From positions 1-64,000 of the forward strand of contig RPFO01001712.1 in assembly GCA_009746045.1 (NCBI GenBank): a DNA stretch of 64,000 bases, read 5' to 3'. This DNA is from Mesostigma viride. Lineage: Eukaryota > Streptophyta > Mesostigmatophyceae > Mesostigmatales > Mesostigmataceae. How positions within the stretch are numbered: the stretch's first letter is position 1; each line of letters begins with the position of its first letter. This document shows positions 37,871 through 46,546 of this stretch, one piece after another. Position numbers and translations under genes: made by a program. The notes under the pieces are model-generated. The model was not told the origin of the DNA and did not search any database. It saw only the letters and a program-made list of their open reading frames with translations.

Positions 37871-39199
37871 GCGCGGGGTCAGACGCGTACCCCGCGCACC
37901 CGTCGTCGAAACACCGCTGTGAGATGCCTTGGAAAGAGATCGAGAACCAGACGTTGTTGCTCGCGTGCTCCCTACCCACGTTCAGACACTCCCTGTGATG
38001 GGTCCACGCAGAGTACACGGCGTGCACCCCTTGCCCCCGCTGATACACCCTGGACACTCCCGTGGGGGCCATGGAACGTACCGCCTTCTCCACAGCCGCG
38101 TATAGTGGGGACGAGGACGGCACCCCCTCGTCACTATGCAGCCCAAAGCGTACCGCCTCCTTCTCGGCGCCCTCGGTCTTCAGCTTCTTAAACTTCTTGC
38201 GCCTCTTTGTCTTCATCTCCGACGAGGTGACGCAGTTGTCCTCGTCGTACCATGCCGGCATGGCCACGCTCACGATGATCGCGGGGTCGGCGCCGTCGAA
38301 GGCGCGCACAGAAGTCATTTGCAGGAACTTCACCGGGTCCTTCCTGATCTCGTCGGGTGTGTACTCGTGCGTGACCACTCCGTTGGCGTCCATCTCCCCC
38401 CACGGTTGGTACGAGCGACTCTCGTGCACCTTCCCGTAGCGACAGGACCCGTTCGGGCACACCCTGTTCTTCTTGGCCCAACACAGATCGCACCTGCAGT
38501 ACTCCTCTTCCCCCCACTGTCTCTTGCACGGCCCGTGCTCCTTCTCGAGAGCCCTCGCCGCCTTGCAGCAGTCGGGACACCTCACGCATTTCCAGCTCCA
38601 CAACATGCGCAGGCCGTTGTCCAGGAGGACTGACGGGTCGACCACCTCCGTCCACGTGTTGTTTTCCGGCCTGGGCCCCAACTCGGTGTGCAGTTTCTCC
38701 ACGATGATGGAACGCAGCAGGATCGCGTTGAAGACGTCCATTGGCACGGACGGGAAGTGCACGTGGAAACCGGTCTTGAAGGCTCCAGTGCTGGTCTTCT
38801 TCAAGGGAGCCCTGCATATCACCATGGATGTATCTGTGGAAGAGGGCAGACACTCCCCCATCACACTTTGCATGAGAGGAAGCCACACCTTTACGACATC
38901 ATCCCCGAGATCCCTTGAATCCACGCAATCCAGGTCGAAAAAGAGAGGAAAGATGCCAGTTTTTGGCTTTTGCTCGACAATGAAGTTGGGAGTGTTCCTC
39001 ATGCCATCATAGGCCACTCTTTTGTAAAAGTCCAACAGGTCCTCCCGGTCCACAAACATCTTCCCCCCCTGAATCCATCCAAAAACAAGTGGGTGTACTC
39101 CTCATCCTTGTCCACAATCAGCTCCATTTGCACCACCCAGTTGGTGGCTCTGGAAAAGCCCGGACGCTGCCACTTCTCTCTGGGCGCTGACGTGGTCAT
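37719..39199 (-). CDS. DNA primase (AEP / UL52-like, one frameshift)
   Basis: Starts at 39199 (MTTSAPREKWQRPGFSRATN). A G7 run (39063-39069 on plus) should be G8 to join RGGKMFVDREDLLDFYKRVA. AEP motifs are present: FPLFFDLDC (metal-binding Asp pair), GFHVHFP (nucleotide-binding His) and LRMLWSWKC. A Cys-rich insert (CVRCPDCC ... CRCDLCWAKK) is probably zinc-bound. The C-terminal part has NVWFSISFQGISQRCFDDGC, the herpes-UL52-type zinc end. It would make primers for the D5 helicase at 46543. Confidence 0.8.
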
Positions 39200-39313
39200 T
39201 TACTCGCAAGCACCCAAAAAAGCTACCCCGTTTGCGAATCAGGCGCTCCAGAGAAGCGGGGAAGGTCGCATCCGTGCGATTACTGGTCGCACAAGTTCTC
39301 AGCACGTGTTATC

Positions 39314-39964
39314 ATGCGGATATACACGAAAACCGGGGACACGGGGCTCACGTCCGCCATAGGAGGTGGTGCGAAGCTCCCGAAAAGCGACTCTCTCTTT
39401 GCTGCCCTGGGGGCTTTGGATGAGCTCAATTCATCCGTCGGAGTGGCGGTGAGTCAGGCGGATCTCGTGGATCCACGGTCGTCAGAACTCGTGGATCTCT
39501 TGCAATACCTCCAGTGCAGGATCTTGGATGCAGGCACATCTCTGGCTGCACCTGTGGAGAGATCTGGTGACAAGGCAGAACAGAGATCTGGTGATGTGGA
39601 CAAGCAGATCCCAGACACAGTCACACCTGTGACATCACCCATCCCAATATCAGATCCCCTGCTTAAGTTCACTTGTGCTGACGAGGCGGTTCAGATCTTG
39701 GAATCTCGCATCGACAGTTACGACCAGAATCTGCCAGTGCTGAGGAACTTTGTGCTTCCTGGGGGGAACGGTATGCTGTCATCCCAGCTGCACGTGTGCA
39801 GAACCGTGTGCCGGAGGGCAGAACGAGATGTCGTGGCATGCGGACGAGCGGACAATGGCCTGCTAGTCTTTATGAACCGTCTGTCCGACTTCTTCTTCGT
39901 GGCGGCGCGGGCGTATCAAGACAAACAGCCAGTAGTTTATTCCAAAAGGATGAATGTTGTTTAA
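39314..39964 (+). CDS. PduO-type ATP:cob(I)alamin adenosyltransferase
   Basis: 216 residues with the family motifs in order: IYTKTGDTGLTS at the N-terminus (ATP binding), ALDELNSSVG, FVLPGG, CRTVCRRAERDVV and NRLSDFFFVAAR. It transfers adenosyl from ATP to cob(I)alamin, giving the cofactor needed by the class II ribonucleotide reductase at 21.3-26.8 kb. Residues ~76-115 (VERSGDKAEQRSGDVDKQ...) look like an insertion and coincide with an AGATCT-rich DNA stretch like the non-coding repeats at 40.8 and 48.8 kb. Confidence 0.9.
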   Translation: MRIYTKTGDTGLTSAIGGGAKLPKSDSLFAALGALDELNSSVGVAVSQADLVDPRSSELVDLLQYLQCRILDAGTSLAAPVERSGDKAEQRSGDVDKQIPDTVTPVTSPIPISDPLLKFTCADEAVQILESRIDSYDQNLPVLRNFVLPGGNGMLSSQLHVCRTVCRRAERDVVACGRADNGLLVFMNRLSDFFFVAARAYQDKQPVVYSKRMNVV

Positions 39965-39985
39965 TATCTATTATTTGATTCATAC

Positions 39986-40816
39986 ATGGCCAATAGACTC
40001 GAAACACATCCATTGTCGTCTCATCTGGCCTCTTTGAATGCGGCGAAAGACAACATTGACACGGAGGCAACTCCAGCCGCGTCTCCCAAGTATGACATGC
40101 TAAAACCCACATTCAACCTGCAAAACGCCCACGACGTGAACATATACAAGTACATAATCCGCGACGACAGCAGCAGCAGTTCCTCTGACCAATCTGCTAA
40201 AGAGCACTTTTGGACGCGTGACATGGAGGAGCTAGTGTACGGGTGGGGGCAAAAGGGCGTGGGGTTCCGCAACATGCACGAAATGGCGGCATCTCACAAC
40301 ACCATATGGTTTCACGCGATCGGCATCCCAGCCATCATCCTATCAACCGTGGCTGGAACGAGCTCTCTATCCAAACTGAACGATTGCAACACCCCCACTA
40401 TGGCATTGGCGATCGGGATCGTGAGCATGACGGTGTCCGCGCTCACGAGCGTGCAAAACTTCATGCAGTTTTCCAAGCGCGCGGAGCGCCACAAGCAAGC
40501 GGCTCACAAATTTGCCGCGTTCTTCAGAGAGATCGACTCGGAGCTTACCAAACCAAGGGGGCACAGGCAGAATCCGTTTGAGTTCATCCAAATATGCAGG
40601 CTCACGCTCGACAATATGGTGTCGCGCGGGCCGGCCATCCCTGGGTACATAGTAAAAAGGTATATGAACATGGTATCCAAGAAGGGTGACAAAAGAAAGG
40701 AAAGGGCGTCTATGGATGGGGCAAGTCTTCATGAGCCTCATGAACGTGTGAATGTGCTGGTGCGCAAAGATCCCGAGGCGCCCATTCCCGTCCGCATCAT
40801 GGAGAGCAAGTTGTGA
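39986..40816 (+). CDS. SLATT-like two-helix membrane protein
   Basis: 276 residues. The middle has two hydrophobic segments (FHAIGIPAIILSTVAGTSSL and MALAIGIVSMTVSALTSVQN) followed by FMQFSKRAERHKQAAHKFAA, the pattern of SLATT-type 2-TM domains. In bacteria these are pore-forming effectors next to nucleotide-sensing defence genes. The N-terminus has a Ser run and the C-terminus is charged. No SMODS/SLOG partner is seen here. It begins 22 bp after the adenosyltransferase. Confidence 0.55.
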   Translation: MANRLETHPLSSHLASLNAAKDNIDTEATPAASPKYDMLKPTFNLQNAHDVNIYKYIIRDDSSSSSSDQSAKEHFWTRDMEELVYGWGQKGVGFRNMHEMAASHNTIWFHAIGIPAIILSTVAGTSSLSKLNDCNTPTMALAIGIVSMTVSALTSVQNFMQFSKRAERHKQAAHKFAAFFREIDSELTKPRGHRQNPFEFIQICRLTLDNMVSRGPAIPGYIVKRYMNMVSKKGDKRKERASMDGASLHEPHERVNVLVRKDPEAPIPVRIMESKL

Positions 40817-40833
40817 CATCTAGGTATCGAGAT

Positions 40834-41017
40834 GCTGACTGGGAGATCTCTGCAGGTCCATATCTGGAGATCTCTATGCGCTGACTGGGAGATCTCTGCA
40901 GGTCCAGATCTTGAGATCTCGATTTGCTGACTGGGAGATCTCTGCAGTGCCAGATCTGGAGATCTTGCTGTGCTGACTGGGAGATCTCTGTAGGTCCAGA
41001 TCTGGAGATCTCGCCAC
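40834..41017. repeat. 46-bp tandem repeat, four copies, rich in AGATCT palindromes
   Basis: Units start GCTGACTGGGAGATCTCTG at 40834, 40880, 40926 and 40972, an exact 46-bp period. Each contains nested palindromes (GAGATCTC, CTGCAG, CCAGATCTGG-like). It fills the gap between two plus-strand genes. Similar AGATCT-rich DNA occurs at 48767-49040. Confidence 0.9.
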
Positions 41018-41097
41018 AACCGAACCCTCCGAACGCGTTATATCGGAGGGATGAGTGTGGACCCGTGCATTTCCCACGACACGACACCACAGAAGCC

Positions 41098-41615
41098 ATG
41101 GCTGGCTGTATCATCCGCTCCGTGATGATGGAGACTTCGCCCGAAACCGCCATGTTTACGGCGAGAGACTACCGATTCATCCACGAAAAACTGGCCTTGA
41201 ACGCCGGGGAGTGCGGCAACAACAAGCGTGTGAGGCCCTTCCAGCTGCCCTCCATCATCCGCAAGAGAAAGAAGCGGGGGACCCCCCCGTAACCAGGGTC
41301 CACAATGACACAAACAGGAACGTGATTGCGTCCGCACTCACCGAGCCCGACGACACCGACCCAGCCCCCCTTTCAGACAGCCTGGTGGGCGCTCCAGAGA
41401 TGGGGGAGTACAGCCAGATGACATGGCGCGCGTTCGGAGACCTGTTAAATGGGATGGACTGCAGAGAGCTGTCCCGCATGTCTGAGCGGTCCGAGTACCA
41501 CGCTGTGGCGGTGTCCCTGGCCATGGGTCTGCAGGGGGTGCAGTACTGCTTCTCCGGATGCCACCGGTGCAATCGCAGCCCCCGGTCGATGAAATACACG
41601 GGGCTGGCCGACTGA
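41098..41615 (+). CDS. Unknown protein (one frameshift)
   Basis: ATG at 41098 (MAGCIIRSVMMETSPETAMF). The basic segment IIRKRKKRGTPP ends at a stop just after a C7 run (41281-41287). One added C continues VTRVHNDTNRNVIASALTEP and ends at 41615 with a Cys-rich tail (GVQYCFSGCHRCNRS). The combined product is ~172 residues. Function is unknown. Confidence 0.55.
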
Positions 41616-41687
41616 GTCGTTCACCATCCCGCCGCGGCAGCTCTTGTTTATGGTCAAATTTTAATTATCCGTGAATACTGTAGCAGG

Positions 41688-41879
41688 ATGCTGTTATTGC
41701 ACGCCATTCCCACCTACATCATTGTTTCATACATCCTCATAAAGTCCAAGCCTCGATGCATGTTCGAAGCTAACGGAAGCCCCATCAAGTTTGGACTGGG
41801 TCCCAGTCAAACCCTTATGCCGTTTTGGCTGTTTTCTCTGCTCATCAGTCTGTACGTCCCGGTTATGATGTTGAGGTGA
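41688..41879 (+). CDS. Small two-helix membrane protein
   Basis: 63 residues with hydrophobic segments at about 3-19 (LLHAIPTYIIVSYILIK) and 44-61 (MPFWLFSLLISLYVPVMM). The connecting loop is FEANGSPIKFGLGPSQT. It resembles small membrane proteins of giant viruses; no function known. Confidence 0.55.
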   Translation: MLLLHAIPTYIIVSYILIKSKPRCMFEANGSPIKFGLGPSQTLMPFWLFSLLISLYVPVMMLR

Positions 41880-41948
41880 CGCGCTTAGACGCCTCAATGA
41901 ATTATCGTGGCATTAGTAAACACGAGTTGTCTCCGCCGAACGGATGCA

Positions 41949-42185
41949 ATGGGATCCCCTCCGGACAGCTGTCCCACCGAGGGCTGCGACGGCTGCGAAT
42001 GGTGCTGTGGGCGCCCATTCCAGGAGCTGCCCGACCATTTCCAGAGCATGTACAGGGAGGAGATCCTGAACCTGTACCTCTCCATGAAAGAGCAATGCGA
42101 GTCGTGCGGGTATCCTCTGTTACAAAACGTGACATTAGACGCGTTTGAGGACTTTGTGGTCGCGAACTCGAGGATGTACAAGTAA
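41949..42185 (+). CDS. Small Cys-rich protein
   Basis: 78 residues from the ATG at 41949 (MGSPPDSCPTEGCDGCEWCC). An N-terminal cluster (C-x4-C-x2-C-x2-CC) plus a later C-x2-C (QCESCGY) suggests zinc binding. The C-terminal part is helical (LDAFEDFVVANSRMYK). Tail to tail with the exonuclease gene. Confidence 0.55.
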   Translation: MGSPPDSCPTEGCDGCEWCCGRPFQELPDHFQSMYREEILNLYLSMKEQCESCGYPLLQNVTLDAFEDFVVANSRMYK

Positions 42186-42192
42186 ACCGTAA

Positions 42193-43074
42193 CTAATCTG
42201 TAATAAAACTGAATTGCTCCATATTGCTCAAATCAACATCATTCACACACTCATTCATTTGCAACACGGGTACCTCGTCAGAAGGTGCTCGCGGCAATTT
42301 ACATGCATCTGGCTTGTCAATGAAGGCATAGTCCGTGTCGATTGTTACTTCCACCATCCGTTTCCTTTTCCCCACCGCACGCTTCTCATCGTCGTCGTCT
42401 CCGGACGAGGACGACGCGGAGAACAGCCCTTTTGTCTTCAGGTACTCCAGCCCGCCGTTGTCCATGGCGTGCACCCAATCGTCCCTGAACTTTTGCATCA
42501 GGGGCAGCTTCTGTCGAAACCAGTTCCTGTCCCGCTTTATTTCCAGGATGTCGAACTCCATCTCGGCCCACGTGGACGCGGGGCGGAACTGAACAAAGTG
42601 GCACATGTCCAGGTTGAGTACCTCCATCAGCACCTGGACCTGCGGCACGTAATAAGAGGGTATCTCGTGCTTGATTTCTCTCTTCAGAGGGCACTTGATC
42701 TCGACCAGCACGCCGTCCGCTGTCACGCGGTCAGGGCTGCCACCGAGCCACGAGTGCAGCGGGTGGGCGATGAGGCCAAACTCGAAGCATTTCCTCCCCG
42801 TGCGCCTTATGTACTCGGTGGCGGCGATGTCCTCGTTCAGGTTGCCGTGCCTCGTAGCGACGTTCCCCTGAAACACGCACCTGTTGTCCCCGAGCTTCTT
42901 CCTGAGGAGCTTCGTTGTCGACTCGTACGGATTGTCTCCTATCGCGGCTGCCACGTCGGACGCGGTCAACATACGGTTCCGTATGGCGTACCACTCCGGC
43001 GACTTTTGAGGCGCCGTTTTCATCTTCAGCAACTCCCCCACAGCGGGGTGCAGCTCGCATCCCGTCTCCTCCAT
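42193..43074 (-). CDS. YqaJ-type viral recombinase exonuclease
   Basis: 293 residues of the lambda-exonuclease/YqaJ fold: QKSPEWYAIRNRMLTASDV near the N-terminus, GNLNEDIAA, WLGGSPDRV with the catalytic Asp, LVEIKCPLKR with the E-x-K, and YYVPQVQVLMEVL with the Gln. It resects double-strand ends during replication or recombination. The acidic C-terminal ~80 residues (SSSSGDDDDEKR) are an extension beyond the nuclease. It lies next to the Holliday-junction resolvase on the same strand. Confidence 0.85.
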   Translation of the reverse strand: MEETGCELHPAVGELLKMKTAPQKSPEWYAIRNRMLTASDVAAAIGDNPYESTTKLLRKKLGDNRCVFQGNVATRHGNLNEDIAATEYIRRTGRKCFEFGLIAHPLHSWLGGSPDRVTADGVLVEIKCPLKREIKHEIPSYYVPQVQVLMEVLNLDMCHFVQFRPASTWAEMEFDILEIKRDRNWFRQKLPLMQKFRDDWVHAMDNGGLEYLKTKGLFSASSSSGDDDDEKRAVGKRKRMVEVTIDTDYAFIDKPDACKLPRAPSDEVPVLQMNECVNDVDLSNMEQFSFITD

Positions 43075-43125
43075 GGTCGGCGCTATAGTATCGCCCCATT
43101 ATTTTTGCAGCTGGGTTAACGCACT

Positions 43126-43737
43126 TCACACATCAACAACGACCGGTTGCGCGGTGCCAGACGTTTTTACCCAGTGTTCGTAGAGGGCGACGAGGGCGTG
43201 CAGCAGCGCATCTGCGGCGTCGTCCTTCTTGGGCAGGGAGTGGAAGTACTTCATGTACACGGGGTACTTCTCCAGTATCTGCAGCGTCTGGTCGATGGCC
43301 ACCCTCTTGTTCCTGCGATACGAGTTCTGGATAGAGCACACGATCTCGGGGCCTGAATAAACCTTCAATTTCTTCAGCGGGGAGGAGAATTGAATTGCCA
43401 TGGGCCTCAACAATGGCGAGCAAGAGGGGGCGTGGATGATGTGGGTCTCGAAGAACACCTGGATCGCGTGACTCATCACCTTCATCTTCACGCTTGTCTT
43501 CGTCTGCCTCTCGATAACGACCTTGTCGGCGCACCCGAGCACGTCGATGCGTTTGTACAGCTGCACGGGCAGGTTCCTGCACGCCTCGTCCAGCGTGCGC
43601 GCGTTGAGGTCGATCACTTCCCACCCAAGGATCTCGAACGGCACGCCGCTCGCGTGCTCGTTGCCGGGGCCGTCGCTCAATTTGATCACGCAATAGGCCA
43701 GGTTGGTGATGCCGACGTCGAAACTCAGAACGATCAT
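43126..43737 (-). CDS. Holliday junction resolvase (poxvirus A22 / RuvC-like)
   Basis: 203 residues from the ATG at 43737 (MIVLSFDVGITNLAYCVIKL); a TTG six bases upstream is not needed. The RNase H-like acidic residues are in place: Asp in SFDVGITN, Glu in VVIERQTK, and the pair in LPKKDDAADALLHAL. It resolves recombination and replication intermediates into unit genomes. It shares a 29-bp AT-rich divergent promoter with the gene at 43767. Confidence 0.88.
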   Translation of the reverse strand: MIVLSFDVGITNLAYCVIKLSDGPGNEHASGVPFEILGWEVIDLNARTLDEACRNLPVQLYKRIDVLGCADKVVIERQTKTSVKMKVMSHAIQVFFETHIIHAPSCSPLLRPMAIQFSSPLKKLKVYSGPEIVCSIQNSYRRNKRVAIDQTLQILEKYPVYMKYFHSLPKKDDAADALLHALVALYEHWVKTSGTAQPVVVDV

Positions 43738-43766
43738 CCTCAATTATATATACACGCTACTATAAT
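43738..43766. promoter_or_regulatory. Divergent AT-rich promoter
   Basis: AATTATATATACACGCTACT and flanks fill the 29 bp between the resolvase start and the 43767 start. A TATA-like core readable in both directions is the only sequence available to drive either gene. Confidence 0.5.
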
Positions 43767-44282
43767 ATGTATCCCGTTCAGAGCGTACCAACCGACAACT
43801 TTTCCGGTTTTTACGGAGGCACGTGCCTCACGGTCTCCAGGCCAGGGGACAAAGCGTTTGCGGCGGACATGCACCCGGTGTACCACTCTGTCCTCGCCAC
43901 GGACAACCTTGCGCGCATCCAGGACAGTGTCCGTGTGTCATGGGGGGTGGAAGTTCCAGAACAAGAGGTGGCGCAGATGGTGCGAGCAGTTTACAACATG
44001 CGAGGGGACGCGTCCTACATGGAGAGAGTGCTGGTGCAGAACAACAATTATGGCGGGATCTGGAGTGTTGTGGGCTCCATAAACAGGGACGTGGCGAACA
44101 GACTCGGCAAACAAAACAGCGTGTATTCTAACCTGCCAGACTACGAGCGCTACGCCCGCGTGTTCCTCGGCGACGAACAGCCCGACAACTCGGTGATCCC
44201 CCATCCGTTCTACACGTCTGTTCAGCGCAGTAGGTTCACAGACAACCTCGACGGCTCCAACATCCTCGGGGAGTTCGCTTAA
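43767..44282 (+). CDS. Unknown conserved-looking protein
   Basis: 171 residues, starting MYPVQSVPTDNFSGFYGGTC. Asn/Tyr/Arg-rich with no membrane helix; it includes NNNYGGIWSVVGSINRDVAN and YARVFLGDEQPDNSVIPHPF. No family recognised. Its position between recombination genes and a conserved virus gene suggests a virion or late role, but this is speculative. Confidence 0.6.
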   Translation: MYPVQSVPTDNFSGFYGGTCLTVSRPGDKAFAADMHPVYHSVLATDNLARIQDSVRVSWGVEVPEQEVAQMVRAVYNMRGDASYMERVLVQNNNYGGIWSVVGSINRDVANRLGKQNSVYSNLPDYERYARVFLGDEQPDNSVIPHPFYTSVQRSRFTDNLDGSNILGEFA

Positions 44283-44325
44283 ATCGTCTCCCAAGTTTTG
44301 TCATGTACTATGTATCAACTGAGAC

Positions 44326-44981
44326 ATGGAGGCGCGCGGCAAGTTTGTCAACATGGGCGTAGGCGCTCCCATTCTCTTGACGGAGGAGGAACACGCCTCC
44401 TTCCAGGCCACCGGCGCCATGCCCGCCTGGGCGGGTGGGGACGCGACGCCCAGCGCCCCACCCGCTCCTGTCCCAGTTTCCGACGCGTTTGATTCCGCGC
44501 TGGACAAGCCTGTGCCCCCCCCGCTGCGAGCAAACCAACGCAAGAGGCAAAGGCCGACCCCCCTCACCTGCACGTCCCCGGACAGCACTACGCGGTCGTG
44601 AGCGTCGTCGTGCCCCCCCAGAGCAATCACATGGCTCTCAAGCTGCGAGGCGTCTTTGACACCACAGACAAGGCGTCCGCACACGCAAAGGAGCTCATGA
44701 ACCACGACCCCAACTTTGACATCTTCGTGGTCGCCATGTACAACTGGCTGGTGCTCCCGCTGCCAGACGACATCAGGGGGGACATCAAGCACGAGTACGT
44801 GGACGAACGGATGGCGAAGATCATGGAGAATTACAAGGAGGAGCGAGAGAGGGTGAGGAGTTTCAACGAAAAGCGCATGCAGGACACGAGACAGGCCGGG
44901 GAGGCGGGGGAGCTCGGCGACATTCAAGAGGACGTCGCCGTCAAGACCGAGATCTGTCTCGGCGAGGCCGAAAGCGCGTAG
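44326..44981 (+). CDS. Conserved giant-virus protein (DUF5832-like, one frameshift)
   Basis: Starts MEARGKFVNMGVGAPILLTE. After a proline-rich linker a C6 run near 44560 shifts the frame; one added C leads to HYAVVSVVVPPQSNHMALKL, RGVFDTTDKASAHAKELMN, DPNFDIFVVAMYNWLVLP and YVDERMAKIMENYKEERE. This is the pattern I know from a widespread giant-virus family (DUF5832). Function is unknown. Confidence 0.7.
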
Positions 44982-44987
44982 GCCAGA

Positions 44988-45206
44988 TCAACCCACGAAC
45001 ATCGGCCCCATGGCCCCGCCCGCGTCCGACGCCGCCGAACTAAACGAGCCGCCCTGTGGGCGAGAAGGAGAACGGCGCCAAACCAGATAGACACCTACGG
45101 CCACGGCTACCAACGCTACAACCGTAACCGCGCTCACACCCGGTTGCGCGTTGCGCTGTCGCCCATTGTTTGGCTCATTGTTTGGTATGGAATGCGGATT
45201 GATCAT
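44988..45206 (-). CDS. Single-span membrane protein
   Basis: 72 residues: polar Asn-rich N-terminus (INPHSIPNNEPNNG), one hydrophobic segment (VSAVTVVALVAVAVGVYLVW), then RRSPSRPQGG and a Ser/Gly-rich end. Convergent with the preceding conserved gene, with a gap of six bases. Confidence 0.6.
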   Translation of the reverse strand: MINPHSIPNNEPNNGRQRNAQPGVSAVTVVALVAVAVGVYLVWRRSPSRPQGGSFSSAASDAGGAMGPMFVG

Positions 45207-45254
45207 GGCTCGTATACTTGTATATTCAATAATAAAATGAGTGAACCCGACGCA

Positions 45255-45764
45255 TTAACATCTGCACAACTCCTCTCCAGGTTGTAGATTCGATGTCGAG
45301 TAGTACGGCCTCCCGCACCCCCTGCACATGACCATGTACTGCCTGGGCGACTCCTGGCAAAAGCACTCCACCCACGTGTCGCACGGTAGGTGGACGGCCA
45401 GATTAAACTCGTCCGGCGTGATCGATTGCACCTTCGTCGGATTTTCGCCGTCGTCAAACGTCTTTATAATCAGCACGTCACCGCTGATGGGGCGTGACAG
45501 CACCTTGCTCGCCAAGGTGTTTTTCCCCTTGTCCGGGTTGGCAAAGTACACGCCCACGGAGACGGGCGTCTTAATGGACAGCGGCTTGAAGATGTCGTAC
45601 AGCTCGGGCCTGCCCCCCAGTTTGTTTGCGATCTCTTCGTAGCTCCACGCAACTTTCATGGAGTGGAAGGTCACGCAATCCAGCGACTGCTGAGGGATGA
45701 CCACGCAATTGGGGCCGTTTAAGGTGTCATCATTGTTATCGCTCCTACTTATTATATCCCACAT
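45255..45764 (-). CDS. Zinc-ribbon-ended conserved protein
   Basis: I take the ATG at 45764 (MWDIISRSDNNDDTLNGPNC), giving 169 residues; the longer frame to 45860 would be antisense to the divergent gene. It includes VGVYFANPDKGKNTLASKVL, SGDVLIIKTFDDGE and a C-terminal Cys set (MVMCRGCGRPYY ... ELCRC). The start lies in the same CATG as the divergent gene. Similar middle segments occur in giant-virus hypothetical proteins. Function is unknown. Confidence 0.6.
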   Translation of the reverse strand: MWDIISRSDNNDDTLNGPNCVVIPQQSLDCVTFHSMKVAWSYEEIANKLGGRPELYDIFKPLSIKTPVSVGVYFANPDKGKNTLASKVLSRPISGDVLIIKTFDDGENPTKVQSITPDEFNLAVHLPCDTWVECFCQESPRQYMVMCRGCGRPYYSTSNLQPGEELCRC

Positions 45765-46128
45765 GTCTCGTCCCAGAGCCCCGTTCACGGCGAGCCGTGC
45801 GTACTCAATGTCTAGAGAATCCGAACGAGGCAGCCGCGCGGTCGAGGACAGGCTCCTCAACGCGGCGGAGACTATAATTGAGTCCAGCGCTCGCCAGGGA
45901 CGACAGTTCGCCTTCTACACGGTCCCTGTCTACCAGTTCGGACTGCCCATGTACTCGCCCACGGAGATAGTGAAGCACGTGGGCAAACGGCTGTTCAGGA
46001 GGGGGTTCAGGATAAAGCAGGTGGGGAAATGCGCCCTGTATATCGAGTGGGGGCCAGAGAAGAAGGCGGAAAGCAAGACGAGCAATACCACAACGTCCTC
46101 CTCGGACGCCGTGCGCAGATTGGGATAG
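45763..46128 (+). CDS. Conserved giant-virus protein (DUF5759-like)
   Basis: 121 residues starting MSRPRAPFTASRAYSMSRES; a second ATG at 45811 is possible. Helix RLLNAAETIIESSARQG is followed by FAFYTVPVYQFGLPMYSPTE, KRLFRRGFRIKQVG and ALYIEWGP, the pattern of a small family conserved in algal and other giant viruses. Function is unknown. Confidence 0.65.
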   Translation: MSRPRAPFTASRAYSMSRESERGSRAVEDRLLNAAETIIESSARQGRQFAFYTVPVYQFGLPMYSPTEIVKHVGKRLFRRGFRIKQVGKCALYIEWGPEKKAESKTSNTTTSSSDAVRRLG

Positions 46129-46441
46129 CGCTCAGCCACAACCGCGGACGCTGTGGACTACCCACAAAACAATGAGACCGAGCATGAGTTCGCCAATTGT
46201 TTCTTCATTAAAAATAAGTAAGTCAATTCCCATTTCATCCAGAACATTCCTCAACGACAGAATTCCTACCGCATCACTAGCTGTCTTCAACGCCCGGGGT
46301 GGGCACCGGGGTTGTTGGGGAGTACGGATCGCACGGCCAACGAATTAGCCGACCACGCTGGATGCGCCCTAAATACAGATGTCATGACAGGCAGCGCTTT
46401 ACCATATCCCCTGCATTTTATTTGAATGCTACCTATAGACA
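46129..46441. other. Intergenic stretch, no gene seen
   Basis: About 310 bp with no credible ORF. It is AT-rich near 46195-46230. A small GC-rich inverted repeat (CCCGGGGTGGGCACCGGGG) lies near 46290-46310. TATA-like sequence (TACCTATAGAC) at the right end precedes the 34-residue ORF. Confidence 0.5.
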
Positions 46442-46546
46442 ATGGACGCCCCCATGGGATGTGTGCGCGCGCACACGCGGTTCATGCAGAGTGGAGCCCG
46501 GCACACCGTGTTCGTGCACGTCGCATCTACTGCGCGCAACGTCTAG
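46442..46546 (+). CDS. Possible 34-residue micro-ORF
   Basis: ATG at 46442 (MDAPMGCVRAHTRFMQSG) to a TAG at 46544-46546. Its stop and that of the D5 helicase share the palindrome CTAG (46543-46546), as in another convergent pair at 22675-22678. It is preceded by a TATA-like element. Too short to judge; could be chance. Confidence 0.25.
   Translation: MDAPMGCVRAHTRFMQSGARHTVFVHVASTARNV

Noticed and set aside
40834-41017. CRISPR array
   Set aside because: The units are contiguous 46-bp repeats without distinct spacers, and no cas genes are present.
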